DNA from: Streptomyces diastatochromogenes
GTDB lineage: Bacteria > Actinomycetota > Actinomycetes > Streptomycetales > Streptomycetaceae
NCBI GenBank assembly: GCA_001550305.1
Contig: LRTP01000367.1
Coordinates: 1 to 43,693 of the forward strand
Direction: 5' to 3'
Length of the DNA stretch: 43,693 nucleotides
Shown: piece by piece, positions 26,146-34,482 of the stretch
Numbering within the stretch: position 1 is the first letter of the stretch
Layout of the letters: the number at the start of each line of letters is the position of its first letter
Translations under genes and position numbers: made by a program
The notes under the pieces: generated by a model
Seen by the model: only the letters and a program-made list of their open reading frames with translations
What the model was told of the DNA's origin: nothing
Database searches by the model: none

Positions 26146-27653
26146 CAGACCACGTCCTCAGCGAGGGCGGTGTGCTCGGCCGTGGTGCCGAGTGTGGGGA
26201 TCTTGTAGGTGCGCCGGCCTTTGGTGATCCACAGGATCCATGCCAGGAGGAGGACGGCGAGCAGGGCGATACCGGCGTAGTTGAAGGAGTCGGTGGTGAT
26301 GGGGGAGACCTGGGGCAGGCAGAACAGGACGGTGACGAACGCGACCCATACCACCGCTATCCAGCCGACCAGCTTGCTCCAGCGGCCCAGGTTCCACGGG
26401 CCGGGCTGGAACGTGTCTTTGGTGCGCAGGCGCAGGTAGACGGGGATGGCGTAGGCGGGGGTGATGCCGATGACGTTGATTGCGGTGACTGCGGCGTAGG
26501 CGGTCGGTGAGTACAGCGACGGCAGCGCCAGCACCAGCGCGGCCGCAGCCGACAGCCACACCGCGGCGGTGGGGGTCTGGGTCCGGGTGCTGACGCGCCG
26601 CCAGGTCGCCGCGAACGGAACGGCTCCGTCGCGGGAGAATGCGAAGACCATGCGGGAGGCGGCCGCGGTTTCGGCGTTGCCGCAGAACAGCTGGGCCACG
26701 ATCACGATCAGCAGCAGGATTTTGGCGCCGGTGGGGCCGAGAACGTCGAGGAAGATCTGTGCTGGGGGCACGCCGGTGCTGGTGTTCTGGGTGCCGGCGT
26801 AGTCCTGGATGGAGAACGTGAGCCCGGCCAGCAGGATGAACCCGGCGGCCCAGGACACCCAGATCGAGCGGACGATGCCCTTCGGTGCCGATACCTGGGC
26901 CTGTGTCGTTTCTTCGGACAGGTGGGAGCTGGCGTCGTATCCGCAGAAGGTGTACTGCGCGAGCAGGAGTCCGAGCGCGGTCACATACAGGCCGTGGTGG
27001 AAGCCGGTGGTGTTGTTGAAGTGGGTGAACACGAAGCTGGCGCTCTGATGCTGGGCGGGGGCGAGGGCGAGCGTTGCGACGATGACGGCGACGCCGGCCA
27101 GGTGCCACCACACGGAGATGGAGTTGAGGAGGCTGACGAGGCGGACACCGAAGACGTTCAGTACGGCGTGCAGGAGCAGGATCCCCGCGAAGATCAGCAT
27201 GGTGTTCTCGGGTGTGGGGGTGAAGCCCCACTGGAGGCTGGCGAAGGCCCCGGTGAACAGGGCGGCGCCGTAGTCGATGCCGGCGATGGCGCCGAGGAGC
27301 CCGAGCAGGTTGAGCCAGCCGGTGATCCAGGCCCAGCGGGGTCCACCGAGCCGGTGGGCCATGTAGTAGAGGCCGCCGGAAGTGGGGTAGGCGGAGGTGA
27401 CCTCGGCCAGGGACATGCCCAGCAGCAGGACCATGAGGCCGACGCCGGCCCAGCCCCACATGATGACGGCAGGGCCGCCGGTGCCCAGACCGAAGCCGTA
27501 GAGGGTCATGCAGCCGGACAGGATGCTGATGACGGAAAAAGAGATCGCGAAGTTCCCGAACGGACCCATGCGACGGGCGAGTTCGGCACGGTAGCCGAGG
27601 CGGGCCAGAACAGCATCATCGTCCAGCCGGTGGGACGCATGTCTCGAAGACAC
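26145..27653 (-). CDS. APC-family amino acid/amine permease
   Basis: 502 aa from GTG 27653, with AGAGG 9 bases upstream; ATG 27671 in the same frame lacks such a site. About twelve hydrophobic segments are spread over the length. The first helix region carries the APC hallmark FAISFSVISILSG, and the segment AEVTSAYPTSGGLYYMAHRL (about 85-105) is typical of the GABA/amino-acid permease subgroup; SEETTQAQVSAPKGI is the conserved loop after helix 6. It imports an amino acid or amine. It overlaps the GS-family ligase by one base, which suggests both act on the same amine. Confidence 0.88.
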   Translation of the reverse strand: MSSRHASHRLDDDAVLARLGYRAELARRMGPFGNFAISFSVISILSGCMTLYGFGLGTGGPAVIMWGWAGVGLMVLLLGMSLAEVTSAYPTSGGLYYMAHRLGGPRWAWITGWLNLLGLLGAIAGIDYGAALFTGAFASLQWGFTPTPENTMLIFAGILLLHAVLNVFGVRLVSLLNSISVWWHLAGVAVIVATLALAPAQHQSASFVFTHFNNTTGFHHGLYVTALGLLLAQYTFCGYDASSHLSEETTQAQVSAPKGIVRSIWVSWAAGFILLAGLTFSIQDYAGTQNTSTGVPPAQIFLDVLGPTGAKILLLIVIVAQLFCGNAETAAASRMVFAFSRDGAVPFAATWRRVSTRTQTPTAAVWLSAAAALVLALPSLYSPTAYAAVTAINVIGITPAYAIPVYLRLRTKDTFQPGPWNLGRWSKLVGWIAVVWVAFVTVLFCLPQVSPITTDSFNYAGIALLAVLLLAWILWITKGRRTYKIPTLGTTAEHTALAEDVV

Positions 27654-27737
27654 CGAAAGAATCCTCTGCATCGAAGGGAAAGGCAGGCCAGGGTGGTGCC
27701 GGGGGTCACCGCCTGGGTGGGGGTGGTGTCCGGCTTC

Positions 27738-28724
27738 TCATCTGCCACAAGCCCCCCGTCGCAGCGCGTAGGCGCGGGCTTTGAGGAACTCGTCCTGCCA
27801 CCACCGGCTTTCACTCAGCTGCGCCCAGGGCGCGGTGGTGGCGAAGGTGCCGATCGCCTCGAACACCTCGCCAGCACCGGACAGGCCGCAGGCGTTCAGC
27901 GCGTAGGCCAGGTGATTGAGGTCCACAAGAGAGCAGTCGGCGGTGTCGGGCAGGTGGGCGAACCAGCCGTCACGGGCGAGCTTGACGTAGTAGCGGACCT
28001 GTTCGTCCGTCCAGAATCCGAGGGAGCCGGAGACCTGGCCGCTCTCCATCCGCAGCCGGTAGCTCTCGGCGTAGGCGTACAGGGGCAGGGTCAAAAGGAC
28101 GGAACCGGGCTGTGCCACGGAGGACACCCAGCGCGCGAAATCCACCGCGCCGCGCCCGCGGGCCTGCAGGCACTGCAGCATCCGGTGGTAGGCCTCCCGG
28201 TTGCCCGCATCGCGTCGGCCGACTTCCCCCAGCAGCGGCCACGGGCCGGGCGGCAGGAGGGCTTCAGGCGGGTGGGCCCAGTGCTCCAGGCGGTGCCTGT
28301 CGCGGTGGTCGACGTCCAGCTGGGCCAGGGCCAGCAGACACACCCAGGGCACCGGGTCGTGTCTCCAGCGACGGGCAGCATCCCCGCACGCTTGGCGTGC
28401 TGCCCCGGCTGCCTGGAACAGGGTGCGGTGGTTCGCCCCGGCGCGGTGGGCCGTGAGGACGCGCTGCGTCAGGACACGGGCGCGCATCATCAGCGCGTTC
28501 GGGCTGTCAGGCTCTTCGGAGATCCAGGCGTCGATGGCACCCCCGCTCGCGGCGCCGGCTGCCAGGACTTGGCTGCGGGCGGTCCGCAGCGTCCAGGTAT
28601 GAGTCTGAGCCAGGAGATGGTGGGTGGAGAGCCACCGGCCGACTTGCAGGTCTTCGAGGGCCAGACGGAGATCACCGTCGCGGCCTGCCGGATGAATAGT
28701 CAGGGCCATGTCACGTGTGGGCAT
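27738..28724 (-). CDS. Hypothetical helical-repeat protein
   Basis: 328 aa; ATG 28724 with GAGGG 8 bases upstream. No signal peptide or membrane helix. The body is helical, with repeated Ala/Arg/Leu-rich helices (PNALMMRARVLTQRVLTAHR, YHRMLQCLQARGRGAVDFAR) and conserved-looking Trp residues (PVPWVCLLALAQ), similar to TPR-like Streptomyces proteins of unknown function. It lies 84 bases upstream of the permease on the same strand, so it may be the first gene of that operon. Confidence 0.7.
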   Translation of the reverse strand: MPTRDMALTIHPAGRDGDLRLALEDLQVGRWLSTHHLLAQTHTWTLRTARSQVLAAGAASGGAIDAWISEEPDSPNALMMRARVLTQRVLTAHRAGANHRTLFQAAGAARQACGDAARRWRHDPVPWVCLLALAQLDVDHRDRHRLEHWAHPPEALLPPGPWPLLGEVGRRDAGNREAYHRMLQCLQARGRGAVDFARWVSSVAQPGSVLLTLPLYAYAESYRLRMESGQVSGSLGFWTDEQVRYYVKLARDGWFAHLPDTADCSLVDLNHLAYALNACGLSGAGEVFEAIGTFATTAPWAQLSESRWWQDEFLKARAYALRRGACGR

Positions 28725-28992
28725 CGGTGCACCCTCGAAAGAAACGGGTGCCGGCCGCTAAGGGAACCGGGATCATGGCTTGGGTGGGTAAGAGGGGTTT
28801 GGGGAACACGGGGGCCTCGAAGAGGAACGGGGGCTGCCGAGCGGCAGCCGACTGGGTGTCGTGTGTACGGGTCGGACGGATGACTGCAGCGGTCGACGCC
28901 CTGGAGCTGCCCATCAGGCGCGAGAGGGCCGCAGACAAGACAGCCGTGCCTCGCAGGTGGCACAGGGCCATGGGCCCTCGGAAGGCCTGCGG

Positions 28993-29625
28993 TCAGCGCC
29001 GGACGACGGGCGCGGAAGACGGGGTGTGCGCAGCGGTGTATTCGATGACCCCGGCTTCGTGGTAGCCGAACATGCGGCCTCGCGTGGGCCAGTCATCGAC
29101 GGGTGTAGGGGCACCCCAGCAGATGGTTCTCGGCTCCCACGGCGAGCCGAGCGGCTTACGCTGGCGGACCTTGGGATACCGCTGTGGGTCTGCTTCCAGC
29201 TGCAGAATGACGATCAGTGCCTCGCCCCAGTTCCCGACGGTCACTTCCCCCGCCACGCGAACCCCGCCCACCGGCACCGCCAGCCGGCTCACGCCTGCGC
29301 CGGTGACCCGGGCTGAGCTGAGATCGAGGACGACGCTCTGCTCCAGCAGGCCGGGCTCCGCCAGACGCCGGGCAAGCGCCGCCCGCTCCCTCTCATCGAT
29401 GGATGTCTCCTGCACTGCTGCGGAGGCAGTCCGTCCGCGCGTCCGCCGGGGTACGTCCCAGGCATCGAACTGATGCCGCAGCCATCCGATGCCGACACCG
29501 TAGTCACGGCAGAGCGCCGCCATAGACGCGCCCTCGTAGGTGTAGCGGCGGACCACGGTCGCCTTCTGGGCGGTAACGGCTGCGCGATTTGCTGAGACCT
29601 CGCGCTTGGTGCGGTGATTCGTCAT
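28993..29625 (-). CDS. Putative HTH DNA-binding protein
   Basis: 210 aa; ATG 29625 overlaps the upstream stop (TGATG) and has GGGAGA further up. Residues about 25-62 form a resolvase-like helix-turn-helix (YTYEGASMAALCRDYGVGIG, WLRHQFDAWDVPRR), and residues about 75-150 are a helix-strand mix (SVVLDLSSARVTGAG). No known effector domain is recognised. It is coupled to the small CPPWC protein and the HATPase gene, so it is probably part of the same regulatory set. Confidence 0.65.
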   Translation of the reverse strand: MTNHRTKREVSANRAAVTAQKATVVRRYTYEGASMAALCRDYGVGIGWLRHQFDAWDVPRRTRGRTASAAVQETSIDERERAALARRLAEPGLLEQSVVLDLSSARVTGAGVSRLAVPVGGVRVAGEVTVGNWGEALIVILQLEADPQRYPKVRQRKPLGSPWEPRTICWGAPTPVDDWPTRGRMFGYHEAGVIEYTAAHTPSSAPVVRR

Positions 29626-29921
29626 CAGTCTGTCTCCCGTGCGGCCTCGAAGAGACCTGACGGCTGCGGGAATGGGGGCGGGGTATGAGGTCTGTCGGGT
29701 GCGCACCACGGTGGACACCCGACAGACCGGGCCCGCGCCGGGGGAACGCGGGGGCTTCGAATTACGGAAGGAGGAGGAAGGGCGGCGGCCTGCTCGATAC
29801 CGCGGGGCCGGTGCTTTGCGAGTGCATGGGCGGAGCGGACTAGCTCCGCGAGGTCACCCATCTCCATGGCCGGTGCGGCCGTTGACGTCTGCTGCGCCGG
29901 CGTGAACTTCAAAGCGGCCAT
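29625..29921 (-). CDS. Small Cys/Pro protein, DUF6907-like
   Basis: 98 aa. ATG 29921 overlaps the HATPase stop (TGATG), and its own stop overlaps the next start (TGATG), so it is coupled on both sides. The N-terminus is MAALKFTPAQQTSTAAPAM, then a helical EMGDLAELVRSAHALAKHRP. The C-terminal part has VGCPPWCAPDR, the CPxWC motif of small Streptomyces DUF6907-type proteins. Function unknown. The DNA for this motif also forms a perfect inverted repeat at 29689-29728 (13-base arms, 14-base loop). Confidence 0.6.
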   Translation of the reverse strand: MAALKFTPAQQTSTAAPAMEMGDLAELVRSAHALAKHRPRGIEQAAALPPPSVIRSPRVPPARARSVGCPPWCAPDRPHTPPPFPQPSGLFEAARETD

Positions 29922-30346
29922 CAGACGGCAGGTTCCATCGCTGCGGGCACTGTGAGAGAGCACCAGGTCTTCTTGTAGTCGGGGCTGACACCCCAGGAGC
30001 CGCCGTACTCGGAAGCGATGGACGCAACGATCCACAGCCCCCGCCCGCTCTCGGCATCCGGCTCCGGCGTTGCCAGCCGGGGACTCTCTCGCGAGCCGTC
30101 GTCGACCGTCAGCCGGACGGTCTCGCTTGAACAGGAGAGGAGCAGAGACACCGGGCCGTCTCCGTGCTCCAGCGCGTTGGTGACCAGCTCGCTTGTCAAC
30201 AGCTTCATGGGTTCAACGAGTTCGGGTAATCCGCACAGACGCAGCCGGGCGGCCACGAGCCGGCGCATCTGCGGAACACGGCGAGCATCCTGTGCCGGGA
30301 CCGGATGGCCTGCGATCCGTTGCTGCCGTTCGAACCACACAGTCAT
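29921..30346 (-). CDS. Anti-sigma-type ATP-binding (HATPase) regulator
   Basis: 141 aa from ATG 30346 (GTG 30364 also possible). The GHKL/HATPase_c_2 blocks are visible: N box TSELVTNALEHGDG, G1 box VDDGSRESP, and SGRGLWIVASIASEYG. Such small proteins resemble SpoIIAB/RsbW and are very abundant in Streptomyces beside XRE-DUF397 pairs. Here it is divergent from that pair, the classic arrangement. It probably acts in a partner-switching circuit that controls sigma or XRE factors. Confidence 0.88.
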   Translation of the reverse strand: MTVWFERQQRIAGHPVPAQDARRVPQMRRLVAARLRLCGLPELVEPMKLLTSELVTNALEHGDGPVSLLLSCSSETVRLTVDDGSRESPRLATPEPDAESGRGLWIVASIASEYGGSWGVSPDYKKTWCSLTVPAAMEPAV

Positions 30347-30808
30347 GACGTCGGGCCCGTTCACGGTTGGGCGGGACACGAGGCGACGGGCCGCCGCGGT
30401 GAGTGTCACCTCGTACCGCCGCCCTGGCCAGAGGGCCTGACTTGCACTGCCGTGGGCATCGCCACGCACCTTCTTTCGTACCCGTCGCGGAGGGGACGCG
30501 TGCGGGCCGCCGAGGGCTCCTGGCAGGGGCCGATTGACGACGGGCCACATGCAGGGGGCGCTTCGGCAGGAGAGAGCTGCCACGCAGCTGATCACGTCCC
30601 ATGCGCTCCGAGCCCGAACGGGATGTCCGGTTCGGCGCGCACAACCACCGTGCTGCATCTGAGAATTAACCTGCAAGGAAATCTGCAAACACAGGAAAAC
30701 TGGAATATGCCAGTGCACCTGCATGGCTTGTCGAAGGGGGGGCTGGGAGTGGGACACTCGGCACACGCGCGCGCCATGGGTGGACACGGCTTCGGGGAGG
30801 ATGCAGAG
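30347..30808. promoter_or_regulatory. Divergent promoter region between HATPase and XRE genes
   Basis: About 460 bases with no gene. It contains an AT-richer island (about 30655-30715) with a direct repeat CTGCAA at 30671 and 30683, spaced 12 bases, a possible regulator binding site. Exact promoters cannot be set. Confidence 0.4.
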
Positions 30809-31675
30809 GTGGCAGCACGACGGGGTCCGACATTCCGCAGGCGGGCACTGGGCAAGGAGCTTCGACGTCTGCGTGAGAAGGCTGACCTGACGATCCAGGA
30901 GGCCGCTTCGGGACTCGGTTTCAGCGACACGAAGCTGGGCCGCGTCGAGACGGGGCACAACAGCCTTCCGCGCGTGGAAGATCTGGAGAAGTTGCTTGAT
31001 CGGTATGGTGTCGACGACATCGATGACCGTGACAGCGTCCTGACCCTGCACCGGGACTCTCTGAGCCGTGACCCGTACACCCCCTACAGGGATACGATGC
31101 CGTCCGGCATGCCAATGTACGTGGGGTTGGAATCGGATGCGCGTGAGGTGCGAACGTGGCAGCCCATGTATATTTTCGGACTTCTTCAGACCGAGAACTA
31201 CGCGCGCGCCCAGTTCATGGCGGCGAAGCCGGTGGAGGAGACCACGACCGCGTTCGTTGAGAACAACGTTCGCCTGCGGATGGAACGCAAGCAACTCATC
31301 ACCCGCGAGGACGGCCCGCTGACACTGCGGGTCATCCTGGACGAGTCGGCCCTGCGTCGCGTGATCGGCGGTCCTGACGTGATGGGGGAGCAGTACGAGG
31401 AGATCGAACGGCTCTCCGCGCTCGATAACGTGACGATTCAGGTTCTCCCACAGAAGCTCGTCACCTTCCGCGCCGACATCAACTTCGCGGTGCTGGACTT
31501 TGATGCTCCAGTGGACCCGATCGCCCAGTCAGACATTCCAGGCACCATCACGGTCACCGACAAGCCGAGTGAGGTCTGGAAGTACAACCGGAGGTTCGAC
31601 GCCATGCGCGACGAAGCTTTGGGGCCCTCGGCGACAGCCGGATTCCTGCACCAACTAGCGCGAGAGATCGAGTAG
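30809..31675 (+). CDS. XRE-family regulator with DUF5753 domain
   Basis: 288 aa from GTG 30809, chosen because GGGAGG lies 8 bases upstream; longer in-frame starts lack this. Residues about 10-70 form the HTH (LGKELRRLREKADLTIQEAA and LGRVETGHNSLPRVEDLEK). The C-terminal about 170 residues are the DUF5753 ligand/partner domain, with the hallmarks MYIFGLLQTENYAR and LSALDNVTIQVLP. It pairs with the DUF397 gene 14 bases downstream and the divergent HATPase gene, a Streptomyces-specific regulatory trio tied to development and secondary metabolism. Confidence 0.92.
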   Translation: MAARRGPTFRRRALGKELRRLREKADLTIQEAASGLGFSDTKLGRVETGHNSLPRVEDLEKLLDRYGVDDIDDRDSVLTLHRDSLSRDPYTPYRDTMPSGMPMYVGLESDAREVRTWQPMYIFGLLQTENYARAQFMAAKPVEETTTAFVENNVRLRMERKQLITREDGPLTLRVILDESALRRVIGGPDVMGEQYEEIERLSALDNVTIQVLPQKLVTFRADINFAVLDFDAPVDPIAQSDIPGTITVTDKPSEVWKYNRRFDAMRDEALGPSATAGFLHQLAREIE

Positions 31676-31689
31676 CCATTAACACTCAT

Positions 31690-31917
31690 TTGTTGGCCCT
31701 TGATGTGGCCGCCGAACGCATGTGGAGGAAGTCCTCCTACAGCGACAGCCAGGGGGGATCTTGTGTCGAGATGGCGAACCTGGCCAGCCGGGTCGGTATT
31801 CGCGACTCCAAAAACAAGCGGGGTCCGGCCTTGCTTGTCACCGCTACGGCCTGGACTGCCTTCGTCGGTCTCGTCCAATCCGGACAGGTCGGCTTCAACA
31901 GAGGAGAAATCGACTAG
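31690..31917 (+). CDS. DUF397 small partner protein
   Basis: 75 aa from TTG 31690, 14 bases after the XRE stop; ATG 31720 would give 65 aa. It has the family signature WRKSSYSDSQGGSCVEMA and VGIRDSKNKRGP. DUF397 proteins are co-encoded with XRE-DUF5753 regulators and act as their partners. Start uncertain. Confidence 0.88.
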   Translation: MLALDVAAERMWRKSSYSDSQGGSCVEMANLASRVGIRDSKNKRGPALLVTATAWTAFVGLVQSGQVGFNRGEID

Positions 31918-32234
31918 CCCCAAGCCATGAGGGGGCGGGTGGCGGAGGCCTGGACTGGGGCGCAACGGCCGCCGCTCTCGCCTTCAGAAGGCCGACGGTG
32001 GGAACTCCGGTGTGCACGCTGGCTCTTCAGCGAATCAGCGGCTGCTCGACAACCGGCATGGGCCCGCGCTGCTTCCCGGCACGGCTCGCACGCGTACAGG
32101 CCCGGACCTGGGCCGGAGGCCTGCTCGATGGTGCACACCAGGACCCCGGTCTGAGAGGACTCGCGGCGGGAGTCGAACAGCCAGATGTCGGGCCGCACGG
32201 AGGATTTCAGTGGGCGGGGCTGTGACCTGCTCAC
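31914..32234 (-). CDS. Hypothetical small Cys-containing protein
   Basis: 106 aa from GTG 32234, with GGAAGA 8 bases upstream. The N-terminal half has VRPDIWLFDSR and GVLVCTIEQASGPG, then LYACEPCREAARA, a pattern I recall in small Streptomyces proteins often found near XRE genes; the CxxC may bind metal. The C-terminal part is low in information. It is convergent with DUF397 and overlaps its last bases. Its ribosome site lies in a long hairpin (32193-32251). Confidence 0.5.
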   Translation of the reverse strand: MSRSQPRPLKSSVRPDIWLFDSRRESSQTGVLVCTIEQASGPGPGLYACEPCREAARAHAGCRAAADSLKSQRAHRSSHRRPSEGESGGRCAPVQASATRPLMAWG

Positions 32235-32251
32235 CGAAATCTTCCGTGCGG
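32193..32251 (-). promoter_or_regulatory. Hairpin sequestering the start of the small Cys protein
   Basis: Two 16-base arms (32193-32208 and 32236-32251) are complementary with one mismatch and a 27-base loop. On the minus strand the first arm contains the GGAAGA ribosome site, paired to TCCTCC inside the coding sequence, with the GTG start in the loop. This could be translational control; an origin as duplicated DNA is also possible. Confidence 0.5.
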
Positions 32252-32535
32252 CGGTTCATGGCGGTTCGGGCGCACAGGTTGCTTCAGTGTTCATTGGTTT
32301 GCGGTGTCCTGCCGATCCGTGACAGTGGAGGCCCTGCGTCAGCGTTTGACGCGGTTACGGACAGCCAGGACCGCCAGGCCCAGAAGGACGGGCTCGGTGA
32401 CGCGGGACGCCATCTCGATGTAGGTGCCGGCGTTGGATTACGGCCCGGGCGGGATCCCGCTGTGCACTTGGCGTTTTGCCGCGCAGCGGGAGAAGTGGGG
32501 CAGCGGGGTGCGGTTCACCAGTACCCGCGGGTAGC

Positions 32536-32564
32536 CCGGCCTTGCCTGAGATCGGCAAGGCCGG
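32536..32564 (-). terminator. Hairpin terminator of the HD-domain gene
   Basis: CCGGCCTTGCC / GGCAAGGCCGG, an 11-bp perfect stem with a 7-base loop, 9 bases past the stop codon. Confidence 0.85.
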
Positions 32565-32572
32565 ACCGTGTG

Positions 32573-33124
32573 TCAGTCCTGCTTCTCGCCGAGCGCCGAG
32601 CGCAGCCAGTTCAGCGAGCCGGTTTCCAGGACCGCGTCCGCCAGGGCGCTCCCCGTCTTGGTGACGATACGGCCGCGGCTGTTGTCGATCCAGCGCTGTG
32701 CGTTCTCGTAGCCCTGGGCCTTGTACTCGATGCCTTGGATCATGCACTCCAATTTGTCTGCATCGCGGGCGCAGATCGCCTCTGGGGAATCCTTGGCCTC
32801 GTACTCGGCGACCAGCTCGGTGAGAGCCTCGGCCAGGATGCCCGGCATGCCGGCGACCTGGTCGGCGGTGATGTCGCGAGGGTCGGCCTCCCCGGCCGTG
32901 TATTTCTTGCCGAGGTGGTTCACGTCACCGGTGCGGGTCTCTCCGGTGTCGTGCCACACGGCGAGGAACGCCGCCCGCGCCGGGTCCGCGCCTTCGAGCT
33001 TGGCAATGATCGTCGCGATCAGCGCAGTGCGCCAGGAGTGCTCTGCCACTGTCTTGGGCTGGCGTACACCCGCCATCCACCACCCGGTGCGAGCGGTGGG
33101 GTCTGCTGCATGATCGGGTGACAT
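32573..33124 (-). CDS. HD-domain phosphohydrolase (YfbR-like), altered N-terminus
   Basis: 183 aa. HD family motifs: H in TVAEHSWRTA, HD in FLAVWHDTGETR, and the downstream Asp in ICARDADKLECMIQG, as in 5'-deoxynucleotidase-like proteins. Relatives normally begin about 20 residues earlier, with a helix before RTGWWMAGVR. Here that segment is replaced by MSPDHAADPTA, whose ATG (33124) abuts the IS end at 33124. The gene was therefore probably cut by the insertion and is either a 5'-truncated remnant or rescued by a new start. The histidine and aspartate ligands remain. Confidence 0.75.
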   Translation of the reverse strand: MSPDHAADPTARTGWWMAGVRQPKTVAEHSWRTALIATIIAKLEGADPARAAFLAVWHDTGETRTGDVNHLGKKYTAGEADPRDITADQVAGMPGILAEALTELVAEYEAKDSPEAICARDADKLECMIQGIEYKAQGYENAQRWIDNSRGRIVTKTGSALADAVLETGSLNWLRSALGEKQD

Positions 33125-33150
33125 TGACCTGCCCCACCATTTGGGCTCCA
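33124..33150. repeat. Left IS-type inverted repeat
   Basis: Starts TTGACCTGCCCCAC and continues with TTTGGGCTCCAGT; it matches the inverted sequence at 37448-37474 with a few changes. IS3-family tips of this group begin TGACCTGCCCC. Confidence 0.7.
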
Positions 33151-33423
33151 GTCTCGGTGACTACTGACGTTTCAGGTGATGTCGCACGCAGAACAGTCTC
33201 TGCCCGCAAAGCTCCATGCTTCTCAGGGCATGGCGGGATGGCTCCTCGGCAGTGGGTGCGGAGGGGATGGTGCTTTGCGATGTCGTGTCGGTCAGGCGCT
33301 CGCAGGGGTGAGGGTGACGCCATCCCAGCGAACTCAAGACCAGCCGATCATGGCGGTGCGGGAAAGGGCACGGCCGACTGTGTCATGGTCGGCTGGGACA
33401 CGAAGCCTCCTGCAGTTCGCCCC
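33138..33423. other. Gene-free stretch inside transposon nest
   Basis: Between the left IS end and the stop of the lipoprotein gene; no gene or terminator recognised. Confidence 0.4.
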
Positions 33424-34212
33424 TCACGTCACCGCACCGATCACCCTTGCCAGGTACTTGTCGAAGAGGTCCGCCTTGTAGAGGAGCCCGCTGTACTCGA
33501 CGGGGATCCGGTACCCGTCTACTTCGGCGGTAGGCGTGCCCGGCCCGGCGTGCCCGTTGTAATGCCCAGCGGCAGCGAACACCTTCTCGGAGGAATCCAC
33601 GAAGTCCCGGTACTTCATGGACTCCACCGCGGTGTCGAAGGACGGGCTCCGCAGCCCCTTCACCTTGCTCGCCAGTTGCAGCAGGCGCGCGTCGGTGAAG
33701 CCGTCCACCTCCTCGGAAGGTTGGCTCTGGTAGAGGACGGCGTGGTATTCGGCGAACTTCCTCTTCTCCACCGCCGCGCGCAGCGCGTTGACTGCCTTCT
33801 TCGACCCGTTCCCTCCCAGCCGTGGGTCCAGGAACGACGCCATCGTGTACTGGACCTTGGCCTTGCGCCGCAGGACCCACTTGGTCAGGACCGGGCCGCC
33901 GCCCGAGGTCTCGAATTCCTTGCAGTACGGGCAGCGCGGGTCTTCGTAGAGGTGTACGGTCACCTGCGCCTGGGGGTCGCCCACCAAGATGCTCGTGCCA
34001 TCCGGTTCCACCTGCTCGGGCACGTCAGCCAACCTAGGGTAATCGGCCTTGGCCGGGCTTTGTTGTCCGCCGCCGACCCTGCCTGCCGTTTGTTGCCCGC
34101 CGCCGGCCGCGGCGACCGGGTGCCGAGGCCCGCAGCTCACCACGGCCGCACCGAGCACGCCTGTCAACACGGCTGCCGTCAGCCGTCTAGCCCCACGCTT
34201 CAACCGCATCAT
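33424..34212 (-). CDS. DsbA-like thioredoxin-fold lipoprotein
   Basis: 262 aa from ATG 34212 (AGGGGGG upstream; a second ATG follows directly). The N-terminus is a lipoprotein signal (MMRLKRGARRLTAAVL, then VVSC, Cys about residue 27) with a Gly/Gln spacer. The thioredoxin/DsbA fold starts near residue 70, with VHLYEDPRCPYCKEFE giving the CPYC active site (about residues 100-103); the cis-Pro loop is near GTPTAEVDG. It probably acts as an exported disulfide oxidoreductase. It lies inside the bracketed IS region, so it is either a passenger or older DNA trapped by rearrangement. Confidence 0.82.
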   Translation of the reverse strand: MMRLKRGARRLTAAVLTGVLGAAVVSCGPRHPVAAAGGGQQTAGRVGGGQQSPAKADYPRLADVPEQVEPDGTSILVGDPQAQVTVHLYEDPRCPYCKEFETSGGGPVLTKWVLRRKAKVQYTMASFLDPRLGGNGSKKAVNALRAAVEKRKFAEYHAVLYQSQPSEEVDGFTDARLLQLASKVKGLRSPSFDTAVESMKYRDFVDSSEKVFAAAGHYNGHAGPGTPTAEVDGYRIPVEYSGLLYKADLFDKYLARVIGAVT

Positions 34213-34482
34213 GCCCCCCTGTGGTCTTGGAAGGGGAGAGTAAGCCATCCGCTGCAGGGCTGCGGCGGTGGGGTTCTTCCGTCCTGCTCAACTGTTGCCA
34301 CCGGTTCCCTGCGTGTTCCGGTGGGAACCGTTCGCCGTCCAGAGGCTGTTCTGCGGGCGACGCCTGGAAACTCAGTATCCGGCAGCCGGGATGGTGTCGT
34401 TCTCGGAGAGTAGTTTTTACTCGATGGGGGTGCGGTAGCCCAGCGCTGAGTGTCGTCGCTGGCGGTTGTAGAAGATCTCGAT

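Noticed and set aside
26922..28883. 653-codon plus-strand frame over permease and helical protein genes
   Set aside because: Runs across two well-supported minus-strand genes without any recognisable domain.
29689..29728. Perfect 13-bp inverted repeat as a terminator
   Set aside because: It lies inside the small CPPWC gene, whose both ends are coupled to neighbours, so transcription should continue through it.
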